Origin: Trichomonas vaginalis G3
Taxonomy: Eukaryota; Parabasalia; Trichomonadida; Trichomonadidae
Direction of reading: 5' to 3'
DNA: 64,000 bases
Assembly: GCF_026262505.1 (NCBI RefSeq)
Contig: NC_067203.1
Location: 16,690,392-16,754,391 of the forward strand
The notes under the pieces were generated by a model. The model worked only from the letters and a program-made list of their open reading frames with translations, ran no database searches and was not told where the DNA came from. Each line of letters starts with the position of its first letter. Position 1 is the stretch's first letter. Of this stretch, positions 9,736-18,857 are shown one piece after another. The position numbers and the translations under genes are program-made.

Positions 9736-12027
9736 TCATAAAGATTTTAGATAATTTTTTACATTATCTTTTGCAAGATCCATTGCTGTTTGTCCATTAT
9801 TATTCTTTGCTTCTTTATCAGCTCCATTAGAGATAAGATATTTAACAACTTCAAGATGACCATTCTTTGATGCAGAAATGAGTGGAGTATCTCCATCATT
9901 ATCCTTTGCTTCTTTATCAGCTCCATTAGAGATAAGATATTTAACAGCTTCAAGATGACCATTTATTGATGCACAAATGAGTGGAGTATCTCCATTAATA
10001 TTCTTTGCTTCTTTATCAGCTCCATTAGAGATAAGATATTTAACAGCTTCAAGATGACCATACTGATGCAAATGAGTGGAGTAGATCCAAGACTATTATC
10101 CTTTGATTCTTTATCAGCTCCATTAGAGATAAGATATTTAACAGCTTCAAGATGACCATTTATTGATGCACAAATGAGTGGAGTATCTCCAAGATTATTC
10201 TTTGCTTCTTTATCAGCTCCATTAGAGATAAGATATTTAACAGCTTCAAGATGACCATTCTTTGATGCAGAAATGAGTGGAGTATCTCCATCATTATCCT
10301 TTGCTTCTTTATCAGCTCCATTAGAGATAAGATATTTAACAACTTCAAGATGACCATTCTTTGATGCAGAAATGAGTGGAGTATCTCCATCATTATCCTT
10401 TGCTTCTTTATCAGCTCCATTAGAGATAAGATATTTAACAGCTTCAAGATGACCATTTATTGATGCACAAATGAGTGGAGTATCTCCATTAATATTCTTT
10501 GCTTCTTTATCAGCTCCATTAGAGATAAGATATTTAACAGCTTCAAGATGACCATAACATGATGCATAAATGAGTGGAGTAGATCCAAGACTATTATCCT
10601 TTGATTCTTTATCAGCTCCATTAGAGATAAGATATTTAACAACTTCAAGATGACCATAACATGATGCATAAATGAGTGGAGTAGATCCAAGACTATTATC
10701 CTTTGATTCTTTATCAGCTCCATTAGAGATAAGATATTTAACAGCTTCAAGATGACCATTTATTGATGCATAAATGAGTGGAGTATATCCATATTATTCC
10801 TTTGATTCTTTATCAGCTCCATTAGAGATAAGATATTTAACAACTTCAAGATGACCATTTAAGATGATAAATGAGCGGAGTCTGATTATTTTTGTTTTTA
10901 ACTTCTTTATCGCAGCCATGCTCAATCAGAGATTTAACGAGTGTAAGATTTCCTTTTTCACATGATTCGAATAAGATATTATTACGAATTTCATCATCAT
11001 TTTTATTTAGAATGTCTTCACATACTGTTTCAAATAAAGTTTGATCAACTTTTCTTGAAAGATCATCAAGATATTTGTAAACGCCTTGATAATCGCTTGG
11101 AATAAAATAACGAGTATGATCGTATTTGTTATTTCTTGATCTAAGTAATGAATCATGAAGAGATTTGATAATATTGAAATAGTTGTTTTCATCACTAATG
11201 ACAAGATTTTTATTGATGACTTGTTCACTGCAAAGGTCGAAATGAATGTATTCAACGAGTGGTGAGAAAATTTCACTTTCGTTAATGAGAGAGAATATGA
11301 AATTTGCTATCGAATCCTCATCTTTGATTAATAGTTTATCATTATTAAAAATACTTTGAATGATATTAAATCCGAGTTTCTTCGAAATTGATTTTAGATC
11401 ATCTTGATCAATCTCGTAGAAATGAGAAGAAATGAAATCAACACATTCTGATATTTTACTCTCAGAACAAATATCAAAATAAATCTCGAGTAATTGAACA
11501 CAGTTATTTTTATCGAGAACCATTTTGTCGAGATCCTGTGTTTTATATGGATCAATCAGTTCTTGTATTCCGAGTTTATTTCCGATGTAGAAAAGATCTT
11601 TCGATATTGTATCATTGCATTCAAATTCTGTTTTATTATATTGTAATATCTCTTTCAACACTTCATATGTTTCTTGTGATTCTACTTTCGTTTTGAGATC
11701 GATCTTTAGTGTGTTGTTATCTAATACATAAGTATTGTAAATCATTTGAGAAATTGCAACAGCGAAATATTTATTTATTTGTATTTCTACATTGTTTACA
11801 GTTAATATAACGCTTTCATTCATTTTGAAACCATGAACCCGTTCCAACATATGATTCTTTAGTTGGATTATTACCATTTTTGTTTTTGTTTTATTCAAAA
11901 AAATTGTTGGAATATTTATGGGTCCCGGCCAGGCCAAATAGAACCTATCGTCGTTCCAAAAATAGTGGTCGAGATGGTGTTTTACTAAGACGAAAACGAA
12001 GAATTTAATTGTTAAAATTAACATCAT
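9736..12027 (-). pseudogene. BTB-like/ankyrin-repeat gene with homogenised repeats and frameshifts
   Basis: The N-terminal frame (10846-12027) carries a BTB-like module typical of trichomonad ankyrin proteins: VILTVNNVEIQINKYFAVAI, then VLKEILQYNKTEF and LFYIGNKLGIQELI. It ends with the first ankyrin unit (FESCEKGNLTLVKSLIEHG). The first 50 residues of the open frame look non-coding; real starts are probably Met51 (11877) or Met69 (11823). Eleven repeats of 99 or 102 nt follow, nearly identical in DNA: GHLEVVKYLISNGADKE with TPLI. The register is lost near 10860, near 10800 and near 10065, and the last part ends AMDLAKDNVKNYLKSL and TAA at 9736. Between the breaks the ankyrin frame stays open. 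The breaks may be real or may be errors in a near-identical array. Confidence 0.75.
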
Positions 12028-13202
12028 ATTCCTTGAATTCCAAAATGATAATTATTCGTTATCATCAAAGGTAACTAAACTACTTTCGCCGATCCGATTT
12101 GCTCCATATTTAAAATATAGCTTGCATATGTAGAAGAAAAGCTAATTTTGAAGTACGCCCGAAATCCACCAACAGGATTTCGAGCTACTAAAAAGATACT
12201 TTTAAATGTGATTTTTTTTATAAAAAATTAAATTTATTTTAAGATCAGACTAAAAACCAATTTTATGGAAAATCTATATCGACAAATTTATTACTTATTG
12301 GGTATATAGATTTTTTGATTATGGCGATTATGTCTGATATGCTTCCAATAAGCCAAAACACATTTCATACTGATTTCTATAAAAGGTATCTTTATTATAG
12401 AAGTGTAAGCTATATCTGTTTGTTTTTTTATTACAACAAATTCAAAATTCTCTTATAAGGACTAGATGAAATCTGTATTATTAAATCATTAGCTAAATGA
12501 AGGTTCAAATAGAAAGTAAATATCAATTTATATGATACTGAAACCAAATAGTTCTTTTAATAAAAGATAACACGCTGAAAATTATTGAGTATTTGCAAAT
12601 CTCAAAAATCTATTGGTGAATTTGGCTCAACTTTTAAAATTATAACATCCATATCAAATCATAAAAGCAGACAAAATTAAAGCCAAACCTATCGGCCAAT
12701 TTTTTTTGATATTTTGATTTTTGAGGTATACTTTTAAAAGTGGATTTAAAGCACTTATGAAAAAACATTAACTTCTGTCGTTATAATTATTGATTTAGAC
12801 AATAATGATTTTAATCTTTGATTATCAAAACACTAAAGTCATCTTTTTAACATTTGCTTGGTAGCATTAACTCAAGTCTAAAGTACTATTTTATGTGGCA
12901 CTCTTAGAATTTTTGTATTCATTGTACACGCTGAAATAGTACCATTAAAGTTATGGCGGACTTTCAAAAAATAGTTTGGTCACCTTTTTATCATCAAAAT
13001 TATCGGGACCGATAATTTTCTCGCTTGAGCTAAAAAGAGATAATTTGCTCGAAAGCCACCCTTAAGGCTGCACATAAAGCCCAATTGGGTTTAATTCAAT
13101 ATTTTTATATATAAAGTTAAAAATTTTTAACCCCTGATGAACCCGGTCTACGTATTTTCTTGACTACAAGAAAATTTTGTCATGACTACATTTTTATAAA
13201 AG
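12028..13202. other. 1.2-kb intergenic, nothing recognised
   Basis: AT-rich, with no open frame over 60 codons and no clear repeat. It separates the divergently placed BTB-ankyrin and phosphatase genes and would hold both promoters. Confidence 0.5.
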
Positions 13203-14135
13203 ATGGAAGAGCTAAACGTCGATGAGATTATTCATAATATCCAAAACGCCATTCCTATTAGCCAAGACCAGATCATTAGCCTAATAAAGAAATCTATGGA
13301 CATTATTTTGGCAGAAAGTAACTTATTAGAACTTAAGTCTCCAATCATTTTCTGCGGTGATATTCATGGCCAGCTAGAAGATCTTTTTGAATTATTCAGA
13401 GTAGCAGGAGGTGAAGAAAACAACCAATTTCTTTTTATGGGCGATTACGTTGACCGAGGTTATTATTCAATTGACACAATATGCTACTTGTTAGCTTGGA
13501 AGATTAAAACAGGCAGAATTTATCTTCTTAGAGGCAACCACGAAGATAAAAACATTAATTCAGTTTATGGCTTTTTTGATGAATGCCAGAAGCACTTCTT
13601 TGGAAATCAGATATATGAGATGTTTAATATGTTATTTAATTGCTTACCTCTTGCAGCTTTAACTGATGGAAAAGTTTTAAGTATCCACGGTGGATTGTCG
13701 CCCGAGCTTGTTTACATCAGAAAAATTAATACAATAGATCGAGTCTGCGATATACCAAAAACCGGATGAATGGCCGACATTACTTGGAGCGACCCATCAG
13801 ATATAGAAAATTTCAAAGGATACGAAAAATCATTCAGAGGTCAAGGTTATATTTTTGGTCAAGATATGGTAGAAAAGTTTGTCGAAGATAACAATTTAGA
13901 TTTTATCACAAGATCCCATCAATTGGTTAATGAAGGAATTAAATGGTATTATGACAATAAGCTTGTTAATGTATGGTCGGCTCCAAACTATGGATATGTT
14001 AGTAATAATAAGGCAGCAATTTTAAAGTATGGATATACTGGCCCTGGAAGCAAAGAAGAAATCATTTTTGAAGCTGTACCTCAAGAAAGACGTAGACCTG
14101 CACAGACAGGTACACCACCATTATATTTTTCTTAA
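13203..14135 (+). pseudogene. PP2A-like Ser/Thr phosphatase catalytic subunit with one in-frame TGA
   Basis: Two abutting frames in the same register (188 and 121 codons) make one PPP-family catalytic domain split by a TGA at 13767-13769. Metal and active-site blocks are all present: CGDIHGQ, MGDYVDRG, LRGNHEDKN (usually NHESR), SIHGGLSP, then after the stop WSDPSD, RSHQLVNEG and WSAPNYGY. The stop sits between PKTG and MADITWSDP, where PP2A has a variable residue, so the domain would be whole without it. The tail TGTPPLYFS faintly recalls the PP2A TPDYFL end. Either one nonsense change has disabled the gene recently or TGA is read through. No other damage is seen. Confidence 0.8.
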
Positions 14136-14499
14136 TTATTTTTCTTAATTCGATATATAAATGATAATGTTTCTATAATAATAAATACCTATCTCATGTA
14201 ATTGAAAGTTACTGCTGTTAACATGAAACAAAAGTTGTTCATTGAAAATATCCAGCAGATTATATTTTATTATTATATACGGTGACATATTGGATTAGAA
14301 CATTAACCATCCAAAACCATGTGAATTTGTTAAAGATTCATCGAAATAATTCGAATGATTATTATAATATGAGAAAATCACTTTAGGTGAATAACCAAAG
14401 TACAATAGAAATGAAGTAACTTAATAAAAAATTATAAATAAAGATACATATATTTACAAATAGAGAGAAAAAGAATAAATAACAAAAATTAATCAGAAA
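14136..14499. other. Intergenic between convergent genes
   Basis: About 360 bp of AT-rich 3' flank shared by the phosphatase and kinase genes. No structure seen. Confidence 0.5.
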
Positions 14500-15297
14500 T
14501 TAAATGTATTTTTCAAATATTCCGCTACCAAATACGTCACTGAAGGACATCCTTTCATAAGGATTCATAGAAAGGCATCCAAGGATGACGCTCTTGGTCA
14601 ATTCATCAAGACATTGAAATTCAGCGCAATCAACGTTAACCTGGAATTTTAAGTATTCAGTGATATAGTCATTTGATTCGCTATCATAGAATTCTTCACT
14701 AAGTAAAGCATATTTCTGAGTCAACAATTGGTAAAGCAATACGCCCCATGAGAAGATATCAGACTTGTAAGAAGCTTTATAGTAAAGTATTACTTCTGGT
14801 GCAGCGTAAAGTGGAGTGCATATTGTTTTGTTTTTATCAATATCTTGGAGTTCGTTTGAATTGTCAACTTTAGAAGCATTGCCAATATCTGTAAATTGAG
14901 GAATCATATTATCGCCCATGAGAATGTTTCTTGGGTTGCAATCCAACCAAATGTAACCATGACTGTAAAGCTGATACAACCCGCAGAGTATATGTTTTGC
15001 GATGTGCAAAGCATCTCTAATAGAAATTCCTTCGTTAATTAATGTTTCGAGATTGTAAGGGAAAAACTTCATTGTTAAGCCGAATGAATCGTTTATGTAC
15101 AAGACATCATATGATGGAATGATATAGCAGATTTCTTCCTTTGAAAGTTCGTCATATATTGTTTTTTGAGTTTCGAGTGTTATTTGGTCTGGTTTTTTTA
15201 ATATTTTAATAGCATTGTCTTCATCGATGCGATATACAGATCCCTCAGAGCCATTGCCAATGAAGGAAAAGTCGTCAATGTATGCTTCAAAGTCCAT
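14500..15297 (-). CDS. Small divergent protein kinase
   Basis: 265 residues from the ATG at 15297; the open frame begins 7 codons earlier with TTG. It is a bare kinase domain. The glycine loop GNGSEGSVY is at 14-22 and the ATP lysine is in AIKILK (Lys31). The catalytic loop reads WLDCNPRNIL: Asp and Asn are kept, but the usual His-Arg is replaced and the Lys two after Asp is Asn. The DFG motif is DIG (FTDIGNA). The APE block is AAPEV, followed by SYKSDIFSWGVLLYQLLT. The key acids survive, so weak activity is possible, but the loop changes are unusual. It is shorter than average, with no regulatory domain. Substrate unknown. Confidence 0.8.
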   Translation of the reverse strand: MDFEAYIDDFSFIGNGSEGSVYRIDEDNAIKILKKPDQITLETQKTIYDELSKEEICYIIPSYDVLYINDSFGLTMKFFPYNLETLINEGISIRDALHIAKHILCGLYQLYSHGYIWLDCNPRNILMGDNMIPQFTDIGNASKVDNSNELQDIDKNKTICTPLYAAPEVILYYKASYKSDIFSWGVLLYQLLTQKYALLSEEFYDSESNDYITEYLKFQVNVDCAEFQCLDELTKSVILGCLSMNPYERMSFSDVFGSGIFEKYI

Positions 15298-16009
15298 TTT
15301 AGAATAAGTATATTTCAATTATATTCAAAGCATTCACAATATTTTGAATATATTTGTAGCAAATTTTCAGAGGTGATGGTTTGATTCTTCATTGGAAAAT
15401 TTATCCAGATTCGCAATTGGAAAAAATTGACCATTTTAATCATATTAGCAATTTTCAGAATAACTTTTAATAATGTGAACATGTTTCTAATAGAAGTCAG
15501 AAAGAGAGAGGGTCAAAGTTGCTATTTGTCACTTTTCCACAAGAATATAATGGGGAAAAAGTTATCATATAGTTGATCTCATTCACTGAGGTGAGAGATG
15601 CATGTAGTGTAATTTGATAAACAGTGGGATTGCTGCTCTAAGTCCTAGGTTCGAGACACATTGGCTTCATTTTTCTCTTTTTTATTGACGTAAACTATTC
15701 AATTTTTGTGTTCTCCATTCAAATTTCAGAATTTTTTTTGCAGATTTCACGCTACATTCGAAGTTACCTTTTGTAACAACCACCACTGCCTACGAAAGAC
15801 GAAAGTGTGTCACGATTTCACCCGGAAATCCGACGGTTGTTTAAGAGTATGCACTTTTGTCACCTACTCAAGTCAGAAATCTTGCGAATTCGCAATTTAC
15901 CAAACTCCAAATTCTCATTAAAACAGTGAGTTTATTGTTATATTTCATGAATCGAGTCACCACACAAAAAATGAACTAAAAACTAGTGATATTTATTTTG
16001 GTAAATTTA
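15298..16009. other. Intergenic with a tRNA-like remnant
   Basis: About 0.7 kb between the kinase start and the Prp18 end. Apart from the tRNA-like stretch at 15595-15672 no gene is seen; a 71-codon plus-strand frame at 15706-15921 has no recognisable family. Confidence 0.5.
15595..15672 (+). other. tRNA-like remnant (A-box and B-box signals)
   Basis: TAGTGTAATTTGA at about 15604 resembles a pol III A box. GGTTCGAGACA at 15648-15658 is one base off the B-box consensus. The spacing is right for a tRNA, and a T-rich run follows. A TTGCTGC loop lies where the anticodon loop would be. The acceptor and T stems do not pair, so this is not a working tRNA; it is probably a decayed tRNA gene or a tRNA-derived fragment. 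Confidence 0.4.
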
Positions 16010-16876
16010 TTAAATTATTGATATAGGTTTATTCGCATTTTCAGGATTATGAATCTGCTTGTATATATTAATGAATCTCCGTAGAGATAAGACAGCATTT
16101 CTACCAGCTTCACTATTAAAAATATGAAGAACATTTTTGGAATCCATAAGATCCATTGAAAATTTCCAATGAATTGAATATTGAGTAACACCTATTGGCC
16201 ATACATTATTTCCAATGGCTAAATCATTGTATGCACCGTAGGCTTTACTAAAATCTGTTTTCTTCAATGCATCAACGATTCTTTCAATATTAACTGTTAA
16301 TTCTGTGCTTAATGTTCTATTGTTTAGACCATCAAACACTGGCTGTAATGCAAATAAACAATACCACATATTGCATAACTCATCTCTTTTCTGAGCTAGT
16401 TCTTCATCTGGAAGTTCATTCAATCTATAACGCCATTCTTTGAATATTCCTTTCAAGAACTTTACGCGATGATCATCATTTTCTTGTTCTTCGTAAACTT
16501 CTGGTCCTGCAAGATCAATTCTAAGATCTTTTGATTCTTCGAACTGTCTTTGGAATCTTGTAACGACTAATGACCAGCTATCTGTTAATTGCTTATTAAT
16601 TTTTTCATCAATTTCGGCATCATTTTCAACTGCGATAACTTCTTGGGCTTTTTTAAATTCAAGAACCTTTTGCCTCTTTTCAAATTCTTCTTGTTCCTTT
16701 AATTCTCGATTCTTTTGTTCAATACTTTGTTGCTGGATATTAGATACGAATTTGCCATGTGTTTCATTCATGGTTTTCTCTATATTTTTTCTGTTTCGAT
16801 CTGCAAGAGCTTTTAGTCGTGAATTCAAAATGGTGTTCCAAAAAGTGACATTTTTTAAATATTGCTCAAAATTCAT
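16010..16876 (-). CDS. prp18: Pre-mRNA-splicing factor Prp18
   Basis: 288 residues from the ATG at 16876; the open frame starts 7 codons upstream with TTG. The first half is a charged coiled coil (QKNRELKEQEEFEKRQ). The second half is the Prp18 domain. A helical part with FLKGIFKEWRYRLNELP is followed by the family's most conserved loop, AYNDLAIGNNVWPIGVTQYSIH (family YxxLAIGNAPWPIGVTxVGIH). It ends with HIFNSEAGRNAVLSLRRFINI. Prp18 acts with Slu7 in the second step of splicing, stabilising exon-U5 contacts. The usual N-terminal PRP4-like motif of animal Prp18 is not evident. Its presence fits a genome with few introns that still splices, as TAF6 in this window shows. Confidence 0.85.
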   Translation of the reverse strand: MNFEQYLKNVTFWNTILNSRLKALADRNRKNIEKTMNETHGKFVSNIQQQSIEQKNRELKEQEEFEKRQKVLEFKKAQEVIAVENDAEIDEKINKQLTDSWSLVVTRFQRQFEESKDLRIDLAGPEVYEEQENDDHRVKFLKGIFKEWRYRLNELPDEELAQKRDELCNMWYCLFALQPVFDGLNNRTLSTELTVNIERIVDALKKTDFSKAYGAYNDLAIGNNVWPIGVTQYSIHWKFSMDLMDSKNVLHIFNSEAGRNAVLSLRRFINIYKQIHNPENANKPISII

Positions 16877-17470
16877 GAAATAAGCATTATTACACAATAA
16901 TTATGACTTAAATCAGGCCAAATCATCATTTTTATTCTAAAAGGGACTGCACCTTCGTCCAAAAGATTCCCCATTTTGATGTTTGTTAGACACAAAACAA
17001 ACGGTTTGACAGAGCCATAATAGGTTAAAGTATGTATCTTTAAACGCGCTGATGAAATCTTTCTTTCCCCGTCTGAATTTGATGACTAAAGATTTCTGAG
17101 CGCACCAATTTTAAAATATACTAACACACAGAATTTAATTAGATATCAAACTTCATTTTAAAAAATTTTAACCAAATTATTAAAGATCTACTAGTTCATT
17201 AGTAACCCAGTGAAATTCAAATTACTAAAACTTTCTTCTTTACATATATTTTTTTATGAATATTTTATTCTAAAAATACACTACAATCTTCTGACTAAAT
17301 TATTTACTTTCACATGGAAAACATTTAAGTCAATGATATCTTTTCATTTTGAATAATGTTTTCTTTGATATGGATTTTGATTTTTTTTCCTTAATTGCTA
17401 TTTGTAATTAAAAAACAAATACATTTCAAATCGAAGATAAATCTGTAAAATTTATTATAAACGAAGCAAT
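16877..17470. other. Intergenic holding orphan splice signals
   Basis: About 0.6 kb between the Prp18 start and the ubiquitin-eL40 stop. The only structure is the intron-like stretch at 17030-17131 on the plus strand. Confidence 0.5.
17030..17131 (+). other. Intron-like sequence with full trichomonad splice motifs but no coding exons
   Basis: GTATGT at 17030-17035 and ACTAACACACAG at 17120-17131 are the canonical trichomonad 5' and fused branch/3' splice motifs, in the right order and 102 bp apart, a normal intron length. Flanking frames on the plus strand are closed: the upstream side hits stops just before 17030 and the downstream side has no frame beyond 10 codons. It may be an intron of a non-coding RNA, the relic of a lost gene, or chance. 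Confidence 0.4.
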
Positions 17471-17869
17471 TTACTCCTTACCAGCCTTCTTTGGACGGAT
17501 GGACTTGCAATGGCCGCATTGTTTGTGGCGGCATTGTTGAGCACGCTCGGAAAGGCGGGCATAGCACTTGCGGCAGACAGAACGCTTAACGTTTGTCTTT
17601 TCGGCAAGAATACGAAGAGATGGCTCATAAGCTTCCTTGCCACCACCACGAAGACGAAGAACGAGGTGGAGTGTAGAATCCTTCTGGATGGAGTAATCCT
17701 GGAGTGTGTTGCCATCTTCGAGTTGCTTGCCGGCGAAAATGAGACGCTGCTGGTCCGGTGGGATACCTTCCTTGTCCTGGATCTTAGCCTTGACGTCCTC
17801 GATACGGTCTGTTGGCTCAACTTCGAGGGTAATGTGCTTGCCGGTCAGAGTCTTAACGAAGATCTGCAT
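17471..17869 (-). CDS. Ubiquitin-ribosomal protein eL40 fusion
   Basis: 132 residues from the ATG at 17869 ([11 protein letters not shown]). The first 76 are ubiquitin ending LRLRGG; the next 56 ([15 protein letters not shown]...) are eL40 with its zinc knuckle, CRKC, then C, then QCGHC, and the basic end RPKKAGKE. The fusion is cleaved after GG to give ubiquitin and a 60S subunit protein. Ubiquitin differs from the human form at several sites (His12, Thr20, Arg22, Asp25, Asn54, Gln57, Ser60, Asp64); lysines 11, 48 and 63, Ile44 and the C-terminus are kept. Codon use is richer in G/C than its neighbours, as for a highly expressed gene, which explains open antisense frames over it. Confidence 0.95.
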   Translation of the reverse strand: MQIFVKTLTGKHITLEVEPTDRIEDVKAKIQDKEGIPPDQQRLIFAGKQLEDGNTLQDYSIQKDSTLHLVLRLRGGGKEAYEPSLRILAEKTNVKRSVCRKCYARLSERAQQCRHKQCGHCKSIRPKKAGKE

Positions 17870-18356
17870 TGCAAAAGGCTTGACCAAAACGATAAAAACC
17901 GTCTTAGAACTATCTTTTTGTAAATTTTGGAGTTTTAATGATAAAAATAGACACCTTATATGATAACTCATTGAATTATTAATTGCATTACGGAATTAAT
18001 TTTAATCTCGAAAGCAATTCTTTTTGCAAAGTATGATTTGTGAGATATCCCATTCAGCAATTTATAGTATGAAGAATAAGTATTTGTGTTGTTCAAGAAA
18101 TCTGATCATGTTTCGATTTCAGATGAACAAAATTTAAACAGTAAAACTTTAAATGCTTTTAAAAAGAATAGCTTTTGATAGAAATTATTTTTAAACAAAC
18201 AATATATTTTGCATTAAACGTAAAACTTATTGAAATATATAATGAAATAACAGTGGTAATTCTGCTTGCTAATCATAAAGTATCTTTGTGAATAGTAGCA
18301 TTCAATTTTCCAATGTCGAAAAGTTCCTAATATCAAAAGAAAGTTCTGAAATGATA
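17870..18356. other. Intergenic, nothing recognised
   Basis: About 490 bp of AT-rich spacer between the ubiquitin-eL40 start and the profilin stop. It should hold the eL40 promoter. Confidence 0.5.
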
Positions 18357-18725
18357 TTAGATTCCGTTTCCTTGCAAGTAATCTGCAAGAACTGTAACGA
18401 TTTTCAGTAGTAATCCTGCATCAATAGTTCCATCCGTATATGCAGCTACGAAAGCCGAATTTGTGCGATGTAGGGCTATTGCATTCTTCCCGTGAATGGC
18501 TAAGACTTTCATCGAAGACATCATGTTAACAAAATATTTAACGTCATTTGCAAAAAGAAGAGGATGGTGTTCAGCGTCATTTGCAAAGAAATATGTGTAA
18601 GAATGGTTTTCTTCGGGTAAGGATGGCCAAGAGCCTTCTGTAGCATACGTTATTCCATTGAGTCCAATTATAGCACATCCCGTGCAGAAGTCTTTGATGC
18701 ATTCCAATTGTGATTGCCAACTCAT
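18357..18725 (-). CDS. Profilin
   Basis: 122 residues from the ATG at 18725; two codons of open frame lie upstream. The start MSWQSQLECI is the profilin N-terminal signature (MSWQxYVD), with the Trp that helps bind poly-proline. The core follows the fold: GCAIIGLNGITYATEGSWPSL, then FANDVKYFVNMMSSMKVLAIHGKNAIALHRTNSA, and the C-terminal helix LLKIVTVLADYLQGNGI. Profilin binds monomeric actin and proline-rich partners to feed filament growth. The length is close to the usual 125-140 and the gene looks intact. An Inr-like TCATT lies just upstream. Confidence 0.88.
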   Translation of the reverse strand: MSWQSQLECIKDFCTGCAIIGLNGITYATEGSWPSLPEENHSYTYFFANDAEHHPLLFANDVKYFVNMMSSMKVLAIHGKNAIALHRTNSAFVAAYTDGTIDAGLLLKIVTVLADYLQGNGI

Positions 18726-18730
18726 ATTCA

Positions 18731-18735
18731 AATGA
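18731..18735 (-). promoter_or_regulatory. Inr-like element before profilin
   Basis: TCATT on the minus strand, five bases upstream of the profilin ATG, matches the trichomonad initiator TCA(C/T)(A/T). Confidence 0.45.
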
Positions 18736-18857
18736 AAACTGACAAATAAAAAGGTGTCAAAATCGAGTCAGATTTTATGATAAATTATTATTCACATTGT
18801 TGAGATATGAAAAATTTTGGAGAACATTCAATTTGTAAATTCTAAAAAAGTGTCAAC

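Noticed and set aside
10160-10759. Minus-strand frames of about 100 codons rich in Leu, Ile and Met
   Set aside because: They are a shifted reading of the near-identical ankyrin repeats; the 99-nt period keeps the wrong frame open.
17510-17923. Long plus-strand frame (137 codons) across ubiquitin-eL40
   Set aside because: It is the antisense of a highly conserved, codon-biased gene; no family resemblance and no promoter signal.
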